A stretch of DNA of 64,000 nt from Firmicutes bacterium UBA4845 (GTDB lineage: Bacteria > Bacillota > Clostridia > Tissierellales > Sedimentibacteraceae). The notes beneath the pieces were generated by a model that had not been told where the DNA came from, did no database searches, and worked only from the letters and a program-made list of their open reading frames with translations. The translations under genes were made by a program, and so were the position numbers. Positions 1 through 10,000 of this stretch are shown here, piece by piece. How positions within the stretch are numbered: the stretch's first letter is position 1; every line of letters starts with the position of its first letter. The stretch is from the NCBI GenBank assembly GCA_002399975.1, contig DHER01000036.1, positions 1 through 64,000 of the forward strand. Reading direction: 5' to 3'.

Positions 1-90
1 AACTGTCAAACTCAGGATTATAACAATACAGTATTATCCTCCAAAAGTCAAGAGCTTGTTTATTATCCCACACGACAAACTCTAGAGAAG

Positions 91-324
91 TCAAACATAT
101 GTGACACGACCTCTGAAAAATGTGGTGACTAAAAGGGGAACCGTTGTAAACAATACCTTGTAGCCTTTCATGCATGCCTTCAGCCCTAAGGCTATGCTGA
201 TCATGGTCTTTCCGGTGCCGTGGTTTCCTGTCATTATGATATTTTTTCCTTTTTCAATAAAATCCAGCGTTGCAATCTCCGGTAATTTTTTCTGCCTCCT
301 TCCAGCATACTGAAAGGATACCAT
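91..324 (-). pseudogene. Truncated IS21-type IstB helper ATPase
   Basis: The 77-codon frame contains a Walker A motif (GNHGTGKT) followed by 'GLKACMKGYKVLFTTVPLLV', typical of IstB, the AAA+ helper of IS21-family transposition. A normal IstB has roughly 240-260 residues. Here about 90 N-terminal residues (the helical domain) are missing, and the match stops right after the 'FTTVPLLV' strand, so Walker B and everything downstream is lost. The frame starts at an ATG that does not correspond to the usual IstB start. No istA is visible. This is a dead remnant marking the far edge of the BREX island; the assignment to IstB rests on motif recognition only. Confidence 0.72.
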
Positions 325-390
325 GTTTTTTTAAGAAAGTGACCTACTTTTCGGTGAGCCGCCTGACCTATTTTTAGATTAGCACAAACA
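325..390. repeat. Probable terminal sequence of the IS21-like remnant
   Basis: Directly upstream of the broken istB frame lies a stretch containing two GGTCA units on the minus strand (within GGTCAGGCGG and GTAGGTCACTTT), around an ACCGAAAAGT core. IS21-family elements carry short repeated motifs at their ends, and this position would be the outer end of the element. The opposite end is not in the window. The remaining 391-550 bases up to brxL are AT-rich and show no gene or clear terminator. Confidence 0.4.
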
Positions 391-550
391 TTTGGCGGAT
401 TTGTTTTGACATAGAGATTATTATATGCATAATTATAAATTTTTATACATATTAAGTTGCATAAAACAAAATATTATAATCGTTTAAATAAATACAACAT
501 CCTCCATACTCTTATATTTATATTTCACAGTAATTATAAAATTAATTAAA

Positions 551-2599
551 TTATTCCGCTCCCAATGCCTTAAACACTGCGTCTTCGGCAGTCTGGTAAA
601 ATGATATCTGGAACCTGGCAAACAGTTCTGAAGGAACCGTGCTTAAATCCACCACCGAAACCATTGGAAGCAGTATTTTCTTTGCTCCGGCGTCTAAACA
701 AACCTGTAATGTGTTCGCCAGTTCTTCAACCTTTGTGATAGTTCCGCCTATACTCATGGACCCAAGTATTGCCATCTGGCTTTGAACAGGTTTTTTTAAT
801 GCTCCGGAGCACATGGCGATAAATGCTGCAATAGAAAGTTCGTTTGTCATTCCTATTCCCTGCAAATCCTGTATATGCATCAGGTAATCGAAATTTTGCA
901 CCGATATGGTTCCGCTGATATTCTTCTTGTTAGCCTTAAAGTAATTAAATGCTGTATTTATACTTTCCTTTGCCTCTCTGTTGGAACCTAACCCGCTTCT
1001 TTCAAATTTTCCGGAGCCTGTCACCACTTCCGTTTCTATTTTATAGACTCCGATCATGCCGGTTTCTCCACGTCCCACCAGATATATATGCCCCGGTTTG
1101 CCCATGCCTTCCGGTATTAACTTTCCTCCTCCCTGCTCGGGAACAGAAACAAATTCTTCGTCAAATGTTTCTTTGTCTATATGAGAAAAATGGACATCAT
1201 AAAATTCCATTCCGCCTATTTTTTTCAACTGCTCCTTGACACGTCTTCTTCCTTCTAAAGCATATATCAATATTTCTTCCAGATCTTCCTTGGCGAATTT
1301 CCCGTCCGGATATATGAGTTTTACAAGGCCTGACACGGTCTTTCTTACGGCGATAACATCTCTCTGATTCAGGTTGTTACCAAAATTATAGTATCTGTCA
1401 ATAGCGTCGGAGTATGACCTCTTCCGCATTTCCCTGAAAAACTCTGAAATATAATCACATATGAAACCATATTCATCGGTGAAATACTGAGGCCTGTATT
1501 TGGGAATTTCCCAGCCCGGAATATAAAAATGCATCCGGTCGAAGAACGCGGAATCATAGGCCATGGCAGCCGGAAACGGTTCAAACAAATGAGAGGTTTT
1601 CAACAGTACATCCACACTTTGATTTATATTGCCTACAAAAACCATTGAAGCGGATGCGTTTTTTTCTTCCTTTCCTCTTGCGAAGGAGCCGGAAGCCATA
1701 TAATCTTTCATTATTTGGATACCGTCCTTGTCCTTAAATGAAATACCCGCCACTTCATCAAATGCTACTACATCCCACAGCCCTACAAGCCCCACCTGCT
1801 TGCTCGCCATATTATAAAACAGATTGGCTACTGTGGTTTGCCCTCCGGATATAAGAATGGAGTTAGGCGAAATTTCTTTATATAAATGGGATTTCCCCGT
1901 ACCTCTCGGCCCCAGTTCGCATATGTTGTAGTTGTTTTCCACTAAAGGAATCATTCTTGCCAGTAAATGCCATTTAACCCTGTCGTTAAATTGGGTAGGT
2001 TCCATTCCCACGGACCTTAACAGAACATCAATCCATTCATCTTTAGTAAAATATTTCCTTCCGTTAAATATTTCTTCCGTGTCTAAATTAGGCATCTGTA
2101 TAGGTGTTAAACTCGTAATGGTAAAAGGGCTTACATTTCTCATCTCTTCATCAAAAAAATAACTCATTTTCAGGATACACCAAATGCCGCCTGATAAAAG
2201 TTTTTCATAATCCTTCACATATTTTGAGGAGATTTCAACCCCTTTAAGTCCCAGGTTTGAGAACTCCGCCTCGTAAACATCTTTTCTTTCGTTAAGTTTT
2301 ACGGTAATTTTGTCAATTACGGTGTATTGTCCAAGTTCCCTGATTTTGGACTTTACTTTTTCCGCTTCGTCAGGCCTGACGAAATTGTCAGCAAGGATAT
2401 TTTTTACTCTTTCAACTCCGTCATTAATGCTATCCTCGTCATCTGTGGCGCAATACATTCCTAAAAGGTACTCCAGCACATAAATAGGTACATTGGCACC
2501 CTCTTTTATTTTCTTGGTTAAATCTTTTCTTACCACTCTTCCTGCAAAGTGTGTATTCAATTTTGTATTTAAACTTATATCCTTATCTGAATGTTCCAT
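551..2599 (-). CDS. brxL: BREX protein BrxL (AAA ATPase with Lon-like C-terminus)
   Basis: This is the last gene of the type I BREX operon. The 682-residue protein has Walker A GPRGTGKS at residues 230-237 and Walker B VVAFDE at about 277-282, giving an AAA+ motor in the middle. The C-terminal third aligns with the Lon protease fold ('AILGSMSIGGTITKVEEL', 'AGAKKILLP'). By eye the Lon Ser-Lys dyad positions are replaced: the GPSAG serine region reads MTNELS, and the GGLKEK lysine region reads TKVEEL. It is therefore probably not a peptidase. BrxL proteins form DNA-binding ring assemblies needed for phage restriction. It starts 12 bp after pglZ, so it is in the same transcript. Confidence 0.95.
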   Translation of the reverse strand: MEHSDKDISLNTKLNTHFAGRVVRKDLTKKIKEGANVPIYVLEYLLGMYCATDDEDSINDGVERVKNILADNFVRPDEAEKVKSKIRELGQYTVIDKITVKLNERKDVYEAEFSNLGLKGVEISSKYVKDYEKLLSGGIWCILKMSYFFDEEMRNVSPFTITSLTPIQMPNLDTEEIFNGRKYFTKDEWIDVLLRSVGMEPTQFNDRVKWHLLARMIPLVENNYNICELGPRGTGKSHLYKEISPNSILISGGQTTVANLFYNMASKQVGLVGLWDVVAFDEVAGISFKDKDGIQIMKDYMASGSFARGKEEKNASASMVFVGNINQSVDVLLKTSHLFEPFPAAMAYDSAFFDRMHFYIPGWEIPKYRPQYFTDEYGFICDYISEFFREMRKRSYSDAIDRYYNFGNNLNQRDVIAVRKTVSGLVKLIYPDGKFAKEDLEEILIYALEGRRRVKEQLKKIGGMEFYDVHFSHIDKETFDEEFVSVPEQGGGKLIPEGMGKPGHIYLVGRGETGMIGVYKIETEVVTGSGKFERSGLGSNREAKESINTAFNYFKANKKNISGTISVQNFDYLMHIQDLQGIGMTNELSIAAFIAMCSGALKKPVQSQMAILGSMSIGGTITKVEELANTLQVCLDAGAKKILLPMVSVVDLSTVPSELFARFQISFYQTAEDAVFKALGAE

Positions 2600-2611
2600 A
2601 TTCCACCCGGC

Positions 2612-5164
2612 TTAGAACCCAAAGTCGTTTATAATTGCCAAATCAATCATGAACGGTACTTTAGCATATATTTTTTCTACAGTTTCCTCTTCATCTTCCA
2701 TAACAAGGTAATATTTCTTTGCCTTGTCATAAGGCTTGTCTTTAAGCGTAAACTTCTCCCTGTATGTTCTTTCTTCCGGTTTAGATGACCTGCTGTCGGC
2801 AATAACTATGTTTTCATTGGAAATTCTGTTTCCTTCCTCATCTTCAAAACAAATTTTCAGTCTAACCGGCAATTTTTTCTCTTCAATTTTTTCAGTCTGA
2901 AAAAATTCCAGATATGTGATCCTGTTCGTTATTTTTCTTGATATGCTCATCAGTTTAACTTCCACTTTGGAGGATCTGAATTCATCTTTTCTTATATTTT
3001 TAAACCTTATTACAGGTATTACAATTTCTTGCAGCGAAACCCCGCCATGCACATAATTCTCACCAGGACCTCCTGTTTTAAATCTTACCAATCCCTTAGG
3101 GATTAAGGCATAAAGATTTGTACTTTTAAGCAAATAGTTCATAGACAGAGATAAAAGGCCTTTTTGTTTTGTATTCCCTTTCGTCAATATAAACCTTCTG
3201 CCTGAATCAACCGATTTGACATCAGCCATTGTTACCTTGTCATATTCCATCAGAGGCGATCTTCTGTATATGAATCCGTGGTCCGAAGTTATGTAAATAT
3301 TTGTGGCACTGAGGTTATTCACAAGATTTTTAACTAGATTCCCTAAATCGTCAAATGTTTTTTCAACTGCTTCAAATACTTCTCTTTCTGTTAATGCTTT
3401 ATCTCCCACCGCATCAATAACATTGTGATATATGTATATCAGATTCTTTCCGTCAAAAGCATCTCTATAATCGGATCTTTTAAAATCCTTAATGTCATTG
3501 AAGCGTATTGCTAATGCCTCATCTGAATACTTTGACAAAACTTTTTGCCGTTCTTTCGTATCTTCAGTACCTGAACCATCCGCAATTATGTCTGAATTTT
3601 CTTTTATTTCGATTTTTTCGTGAGGAAGCAATGCTGCCATTCCTAATTTCGTGTATGAAGGTGTCACTCCTTGCATATATGAAAGTTCAGCCTTTCCCCG
3701 AATATCCCTGTTTAATATATCGCTTAATTCTTTTGCGGCTTCGTACCTCAACGCATCAGAAATAACCACAAAAACCCTTTCCCCATCCAATACCTGTTTT
3801 TGCAGGTAACTTTCATAAAAGCGCTGCTGATTTACAACGCCGTTAATTCTGATATCATCAATAAGTTCATCCTCTATAGCCTGTGACCATTTCTCCGACA
3901 ATTCATCCAGGTACCAGTGAGCATATGTGTTTTCAACAACTTCCGCAAGCCCGGACATTCTGTCTTTAACTTTGATTCTGTCATAGTACAGGTAAAACTT
4001 TCTGTAAAACATGTCAAACAAATAATATTTTTTTATATAATTATCCAGAAGTTCAAATGCGGTTGAACCTTTTATTGTTTTTTGGAGTTCCTGCTCAATC
4101 CTCAATATTTCCATTGCAAAATATATTGCTTCATATTCGTTATAATATTTGTTGAACCAGTGAGCAGTCTTTCTTCTGTTTATAATTTTTCTGTACCTTT
4201 CAAATTCTCCTATATTTTCAATCAGATTCTTTATGAGCCACTTAATTATTTCTTCGTCAAAGGCCCTGAACGTATCGCAGTGTATGTAATCGTCAATATT
4301 CCACTTGGATATATAGTCATATAAATTCAACTTTTGCTCAATCCTGTCAGCCTGCAAATCGTAAAATTCACTGTCAGTTGAATGATTCATAAAATGACTG
4401 ATAAACACAACCGAATCCGCCTTTTTGGAAGAAATGAACTTTTCCCACATTGCCGGCATTTTTGTCTCAAGGGAAGTACTTATATCGGTAACTAAGAACA
4501 TAATCATCAGTTGTTCAAGGCTTCTGTCCTGCAAGTTGTATCCGTATACTTTTCCGGCAATTCTCCAAAATGCGTCAATATCGCCGTATTTATCTATTTC
4601 CTCATAATACTTGGTTTCTTCTTTCGCCTGCTCAATCAAAAGTGTTTTCACAACAGATTCAAAATCCGGAACCGTCAACTTGCATATGGCGGAAAGCACG
4701 GCAATATCAATGCTGTCTTCCGTGAATTCCTTTATGCTGTATGATGAAAACCTCTTATATCTTTCTTTATTGCCGAAGAATTTAATATATTTCCTGAAAA
4801 TATTCCTTAAAGATTCATCCGTAACCCCTAAATCCCTCATGATTACCGTTGCCTTATCCGTGGAAAATTCACCGCTGTACTTCTCGATATCCAGAAGATA
4901 GTTTTCTCTGGACAGCGGCTTTGGAGAAGGTGAATATATCAGGTAATTTGACTCCGTATCTTCCTTCTCTATGAGGTATTTTATATAAAAACTGTTATTC
5001 CCGGTGAGAGTAATAATTTTTGCGTTGTCAAGCAGCAATTCAGCAATGTCATTTCTGAATTCACCTTCCGCGTCATGCCAGAATACAATATTCCGTTCTT
5101 TCCCGTCAGAAGACTCTTTATTTAAGTTCTCATCGAGTATTTTTTTGATTTCGGTTAAATTCAT
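2612..5164 (-). CDS. pglZ: BREX type I phosphatase-like protein PglZ
   Basis: This 850-residue protein carries an alkaline-phosphatase-superfamily domain. Metal-binding segments are visible at about residues 464-475 (VFVVISDALRYEA) and 622-634 (YITSDHGFIYRR). PglZ is the hallmark protein of all BREX systems; its exact biochemical role in restriction is not settled. The length is normal for type I (about 800-870). In this island it is separated from pglX by the GNAT/ASCH insertion and so may depend partly on the internal promoter at 6857-6885. No frameshift or missing motif was seen. Confidence 0.95.
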   Translation of the reverse strand: MNLTEIKKILDENLNKESSDGKERNIVFWHDAEGEFRNDIAELLLDNAKIITLTGNNSFYIKYLIEKEDTESNYLIYSPSPKPLSRENYLLDIEKYSGEFSTDKATVIMRDLGVTDESLRNIFRKYIKFFGNKERYKRFSSYSIKEFTEDSIDIAVLSAICKLTVPDFESVVKTLLIEQAKEETKYYEEIDKYGDIDAFWRIAGKVYGYNLQDRSLEQLMIMFLVTDISTSLETKMPAMWEKFISSKKADSVVFISHFMNHSTDSEFYDLQADRIEQKLNLYDYISKWNIDDYIHCDTFRAFDEEIIKWLIKNLIENIGEFERYRKIINRRKTAHWFNKYYNEYEAIYFAMEILRIEQELQKTIKGSTAFELLDNYIKKYYLFDMFYRKFYLYYDRIKVKDRMSGLAEVVENTYAHWYLDELSEKWSQAIEDELIDDIRINGVVNQQRFYESYLQKQVLDGERVFVVISDALRYEAAKELSDILNRDIRGKAELSYMQGVTPSYTKLGMAALLPHEKIEIKENSDIIADGSGTEDTKERQKVLSKYSDEALAIRFNDIKDFKRSDYRDAFDGKNLIYIYHNVIDAVGDKALTEREVFEAVEKTFDDLGNLVKNLVNNLSATNIYITSDHGFIYRRSPLMEYDKVTMADVKSVDSGRRFILTKGNTKQKGLLSLSMNYLLKSTNLYALIPKGLVRFKTGGPGENYVHGGVSLQEIVIPVIRFKNIRKDEFRSSKVEVKLMSISRKITNRITYLEFFQTEKIEEKKLPVRLKICFEDEEGNRISNENIVIADSRSSKPEERTYREKFTLKDKPYDKAKKYYLVMEDEEETVEKIYAKVPFMIDLAIINDFGF

Positions 5165-5305
5165 TTTTCCACCTGCATTATTGGTTAATTCTTTTTATAT
5201 TTTATCACAATTCGGTCCTGTGGGTAAATTTTTTTTGAAATATGGCACAGACATATGATTTAACTAAATATCAGACACTGTCTGAATATTTGCCGCTAAT
5301 ATATA

Positions 5306-5686
5306 TTATACCTCTGTATAGCAAAATGATTGAGGAACTGCTTTTATATTTTTATCATACACAGATAAATCTAATGGTTGATCATATTTTTTGAAGTTTT
5401 TTATTTTAATAGCGAATCCTTGATCTTTACCTTTAAAATACTCATTAAAATAGGTTTTAGATATTCCGGAATAATCTTTTGTTTGTTTCCAAAGCTCTTT
5501 AGGATTGTTCACAATAATACCACCTATTTCAAACTCACCAACAACTTTCCCAAATGGTTTAGTAGCATAAACTACAACTGTAGAAATGTCATTTCTTATA
5601 AAAATCACCTTTCTATATTCGAATTTCTTTACCCCAGAAAATATTCTTTCTACAAACTCTGGCCTAATTGATAATATAACCTTCAT
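5306..5686 (-). CDS. Small ASCH-domain protein
   Basis: This 126-residue protein has the ASCH (PUA-like beta-barrel) signature: an N-terminal 'MKVILSIRPEFVERIFSG.KKFEYRK' segment followed by 'VVVYATKPFGKVVGEFEI', an RNA- or nucleotide-binding fold often found in phage and defence contexts. It overlaps the end of the preceding GNAT gene by 23 bp, so the two are probably translationally coupled. Both lie between pglX and pglZ, where standard type I BREX operons have nothing. The function is unknown; modified-base recognition or RNA binding are family-level possibilities only. The following 140 bp to pglZ hold no further gene. Confidence 0.8.
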   Translation of the reverse strand: MKVILSIRPEFVERIFSGVKKFEYRKVIFIRNDISTVVVYATKPFGKVVGEFEIGGIIVNNPKELWKQTKDYSGISKTYFNEYFKGKDQGFAIKIKNFKKYDQPLDLSVYDKNIKAVPQSFCYTEV

Positions 5687-6710
5687 TTACTTCACCCAAT
5701 TCAATTATTTTATTAAACCCTTCATCTGATAAGGGTACTACCATAATACGTTGATTACGATCTATCACAACTTGTTCAATTAATTCCTTCCGAATAATTC
5801 TTTTAGGAAGAGCAAAATTATATAACATTTTTATAACATATGGATATTTTCCATTATCCCAAAACCTTTTTAATTCATCTTTAGTAAAGACTGTTCCTTT
5901 TACACAGTATCCTATAAAACTCTTTAAATTTGAAAATTTCGAAATATATTTTTTATCAATCAGCGTACATACTGACGTAGCAACAGAACTATATTCTGCA
6001 CTTTTACCAGAATCCGCAGTGCGATAAATTACAATCAGATCACCTATATTTACAATATTAACTCCAGTCATCGCAGTTAAGTATACCTTTTCAATAGTGT
6101 TAGTAAAAGATAGGTCCTCAACTATATGTGTTCTCTCTGTATGTAACTTGGAATCAGGAAAAAGTTTTGTATGATATTCAGAATAAATTGATAATAAATA
6201 TTTATTCTTCCCCTTTGTTTCTATCATAGGAAAATCATTATATGGATTATGTTTTGCATTCAATATTTTATGATATACTAATTCACCATTGTCTTTTCTA
6301 CCCCAGTACGTAAAGCCAAATGTTTCAAAAAGTGTAATCAATCTATCTTGCTTATCAAAGAGAGTGACATATGTCTCGTCAAAACCTTCATTTATCATCT
6401 TATTAAGTGCAATACCTATAAATCTTTCCCCAAGTATGGTACCGTGAGCATCAATTTTAAATGTACCGATTTTTAACCGCCTTTTTTTACAAAAATGCGG
6501 TTAAATATTATTGTCTTCTTCTGTTTCATCTTTTAAATATAAAAAACCGGAAAGCTCTGGAGTTCGAAGGACATATGCTTTTTCCCCTTCTCCAGATTTT
6601 CGCATAAACCAATCCTCAAAACCTTGGTAATCATCAATTAGAGAACGAAAAAAATCATCATCGACATTTAACTCCGAAAATGGAACAAATTCTATTGCAT
6701 CTTCCTTCAT
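5664..6710 (-). pseudogene. GNAT acetyltransferase fused to PUA-like domain, split by in-frame TAA
   Basis: Two open frames, 6501-6710 (69 aa) and 5664-6398 (244 aa), lie in the same reading frame. The stretch between them is open after the single TAA at 6501-6503. Read through, it gives 'PHFCKKRRLKIGTFKIDAHG' and then 'TILGERFIGIALNKMINEGFDETYVT', the expected core of a GNAT acetyltransferase. The C-terminal half has a 'GDLIVIYRTA...YSSVATSVCTL' stretch typical of PUA/EVE-like barrels. The second fragment's first ATG (6398) lies in the middle of the GNAT fold and has no Shine-Dalgarno. The simplest reading is one gene of about 348 codons broken by a nonsense mutation; a sequencing error or stop readthrough are alternatives. 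It is driven by the SOS-box promoter at 6857-6885. Confidence 0.75.
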
Positions 6711-6856
6711 ACTTAAAACTCCACCTTTATCTTTAATATAATTAAGCGTTTATGAAATACGCAATCACACCAAACGTTCCATCTAGCATAACTTATACAA
6801 TAACCTGCTATTTCCTACTTCCTTTTTAGATGTTCTAATTATTGCCTCTTTATGAG

Positions 6857-6885
6857 ATTTTATCGAACATTAGTTCGTTTGTCAA
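6857..6885 (-). promoter_or_regulatory. Sigma-A promoter with LexA-type SOS box in the spacer
   Basis: On the minus strand there is TTGACA (6880-6885), a 17-bp spacer and TAAAAT (6857-6862). The spacer contains the perfect palindrome CGAACATTAGTTCG at 6864-6877. This fits the Gram-positive LexA/DinR box form CGAAC-N4-GTTCG. The promoter points into the GNAT/ASCH module and on toward pglZ-brxL, about 140 nt before the first start codon. The promoter and palindrome are seen directly; control by LexA is inferred from the match. Confidence 0.75.
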
Positions 6886-6966
6886 TAAAAAATTTTACAT
6901 TTTTATATTTATTGACTTGTTGGCTCAGTTGATAAAGTAAAGTAAGTGTTAACCCTCCCTCAGAGC

Positions 6967-7062
6967 TCAAGATAGAAGTTCTTTAAATCCAAGCCTTTCA
7001 AGGATTCTCTTATCATCATCGGTAGGTGATGGTAGCATTGCCGACAAGTAATCCATTTGCAT
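6967..7062 (-). other. Unassigned 31-codon ORF or gene remnant
   Basis: Between pglX and the SOS promoter an ATG at 7062 opens a 31-residue frame, MQMDYLSAML through ERLGFKELLS. It has a protein-like composition. The frame continues open upstream (reading YVKCVAEYVWR) to a stop close to the pglX stop, so it could be the tail of a lost gene rather than a real small protein. A weak GGAG lies too close to the ATG. I do not recognise it. The rest of the 6711-7095 gap contains only the promoter. Confidence 0.3.
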
Positions 7063-7095
7063 TCTCCAAACATATTCAGCAACACATTTTACATA

Positions 7096-10000
7096 TTATA
7101 TTTTAGTCAGCAAATCTAATTTTAATGGCCTCTTTCCTTCTCCTTGCGGCACTTCTACATTCTGAAATTTCTCATAGTTTACGGCAACACCGTCATCCAA
7201 ATCAATATCTATTTTCAGGTTGGCTACGTGGGCTATTACCTGGTCATATTCAAGGCATTCCTGAATCTGCTTGTTTATTTTGTCCCTTTTCTTTTTTGCG
7301 GAGGCGGCGTCTCTGGCCGGTAAATCGGATTCAAGCATCTTGTTGAGCCTACCGACTTCCGCCTCATACTTCTTTTGAAGTTTATGAAGATAATCAACCC
7401 TGACTCCGGAAGCGGTTGACGAGTCATAGCGGTGCATGTAAATCAACGCCTTGAACCCATTTTGCCTGCCGCTGTCAAACTGCCAGTAAATAGGGCGTTT
7501 TTGATATATTTTGACATGGTCCTTATAAAAATCCTTTAAGAAATACCTTCTGATGACATGCCTTGACGTTTCTCCGGTTTTAACGCCTAATGTTTCCGCA
7601 ATGTAATCAAGGTTTTTTTCTAAAGGTTCTTCTCCGAATGTTATTTTTACAAATTCAACGAACCTGTTTACTATATCCTCCTCAAAATAATCATCATCGG
7701 CTATGACAAGCACATTGTCAGTTGTCGGAATAAATTTTTTGTACCTGTCTATACTAAATTCTCCGCCTGCGTATACAAGGCCTTCTTCATCAAGGGAGTA
7801 ACGCCCGAACATACATCCTACCGCATAGGATATAAAGGATTTTATGTCTCTTTCTCTGTCCGCTTTTCTGATAGTTATATCCTTGTCCTCCACTTCCGGA
7901 GTTAATTCATCCTGCAATCCGTAAATATCTATGAAAATGCGGTTCAGTTCTTCTTCGTTGGATTTGAGTTTTAAAAATTGCTGCTCGGAAAAATATTCCC
8001 ATATATCATACGCACTTTCAATTGTTTTATTTGGTAATCCTGTTTTTAAGTCTAAATACATCCAATTAAACTCTTTATTTAAAAACGGATGCGTTTTAAA
8101 GTCCCATGAGGTTTCAAAAGAATCCCAGTCAATTTTTGATATTACTAAATTATTCTTGACAAAACTTTCTATTTCTTTTTCATCTGTATTATTTTCCTTA
8201 TATGGTAAAAGCCCAACTACACCACAACTATAGTTTAACGTTGGATTTATTACACCCAATAGTTCTTGAGAAATATTACAATTAAGAAATGCTAATACAT
8301 ATGTATATTTATTTATATCTTTGAAGTAGATACAATTAGAGGCAGTATCCAAAATATATCCTTCATCAAAATATCTTGCTGAAAATCTGCCTGAACTTAT
8401 TAGTGTCCAAGAAATATGTGGTTTGTAAAAGTATTGTGGGCTTCTTACCGCAGATTTTAAATTATTTTTAATTTCAAATCCGCTATTATACCAATTAACA
8501 ATATATTGTTTATTTCCATACCATTTCCTAAACTGTCCGCCCTTATCCAGAACGTTCCATTTAACGTTCTTCAAATTATATTCATCCTCAGAGTTTGCAT
8601 TGAAGCAAATATTGTTTAAACTTACTTCATGCCAATAACGGATATAATCATTACTGTCTCCAACAGACATGCCAAATTTAGGTATATATTTATCAGAAAT
8701 TCTATACTCTTCATTAAAAGCATTAATTATGCCTCTTGTTAGCCAATATGCAATTGGCATTCCCGGTATCTTGGAAAAATTTACTTTTTTTATGGAATAT
8801 TCATTCTCTTTCATTAAAAAAACATTTTCTTTTTCTTTCTGGCTCTTATACTCTATTAGACGAACAAATTTAGATTTGTAGTTTTCAATATTCCTTTTAT
8901 CTAAAACAAACGCTGTTGTCTGAACAACCTCTCCGCCTATTTCTTCAAATGCTCTCGCCCCAAGATGTGCCATATTTATTATATCATTTTGTAAGAGTTT
9001 CACACGTAACTTTTCATAACTTGATAAAAACATCCATGAATGCTGTGTAATCATTGTTTGATAACAGTTATCCTTTGTGTATTGATTGCATTTTTCAATA
9101 AACACAGCAAATAGATCGCTCTTGCTTTCCGGGTAATTCTTTTTAACATAGTCAGAAACTTTAACATTCATCCCTTTACTGCCCATATACGGCGGATTGG
9201 TACAAACCACATCATACTTACCGCTCATAATCCTTGCCTGTTTAATAAGCAGCGGAAATTTTTCCAATATAATTTCTTTGTGTTTTAAATCATATACCCT
9301 TGCATCTTCATTTCTTATTTCTTCAATTCTGCTTTCAACCGCATCAAAATCAACTTTATTTACATCCAAAATTGAGCCGTATTCCTTGGCGTCATCAAAA
9401 GCCTCGATTAAATATTCGGCGTCTTTTCTTAATTCAGCATTTTCTCCGGCAAAATAGTCTATGGCTTCCTTAGGTATACTATTGCTTTCCTGTATGGAGC
9501 AAACATTCAAATTGACTTTATTTCTGAATATTCTCCTGTTTTTGCTCCTTGCCTTCATCATAAGTGCAAAGGACGCCAACTGCCCTGCCCTGTCGTCTAT
9601 GTCAAGGCCGTATAAATTTTTCTCCAGTATTAACCGGGGGATATCTCTTTCGGAATAGTTTGCTTTCATGTAAATGTCATACAATACGTCAAAGGCATAA
9701 ACCAAAATATGTCCGCTGCCGCAGGCAGGGTCAAGAACCTTGATATCTTCCGGAGTTAAGTTTGGATTTTTTAGCCGGTCTAATTTTTCCCTGACTTCCT
9801 GCTCCTGCTCCGCTTCCTCTAAATAATATTCCCAGTTTTCCTTTAATTCTTTATCGGGATGTGATTCCAGCCATAACCTGCCCAATGAATTTTCTACCAT
9901 GTACTTGACAATCCATTTCGGCGTAAATAACTGGGTTGCAGCGGGAATATTTTCTTTTGTGATTTTTTTGTTTTTCTTTAAATCCGCGAAAACCTCATCT

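Noticed and set aside
949..1239. Plus-strand 96-codon frame across brxL
   Set aside because: Shadow of brxL on the opposite strand: no Shine-Dalgarno, no recognisable domain. The same reasoning removed the other antisense frames over pglZ, pglX, brxC, folD, cooS, secA and others.
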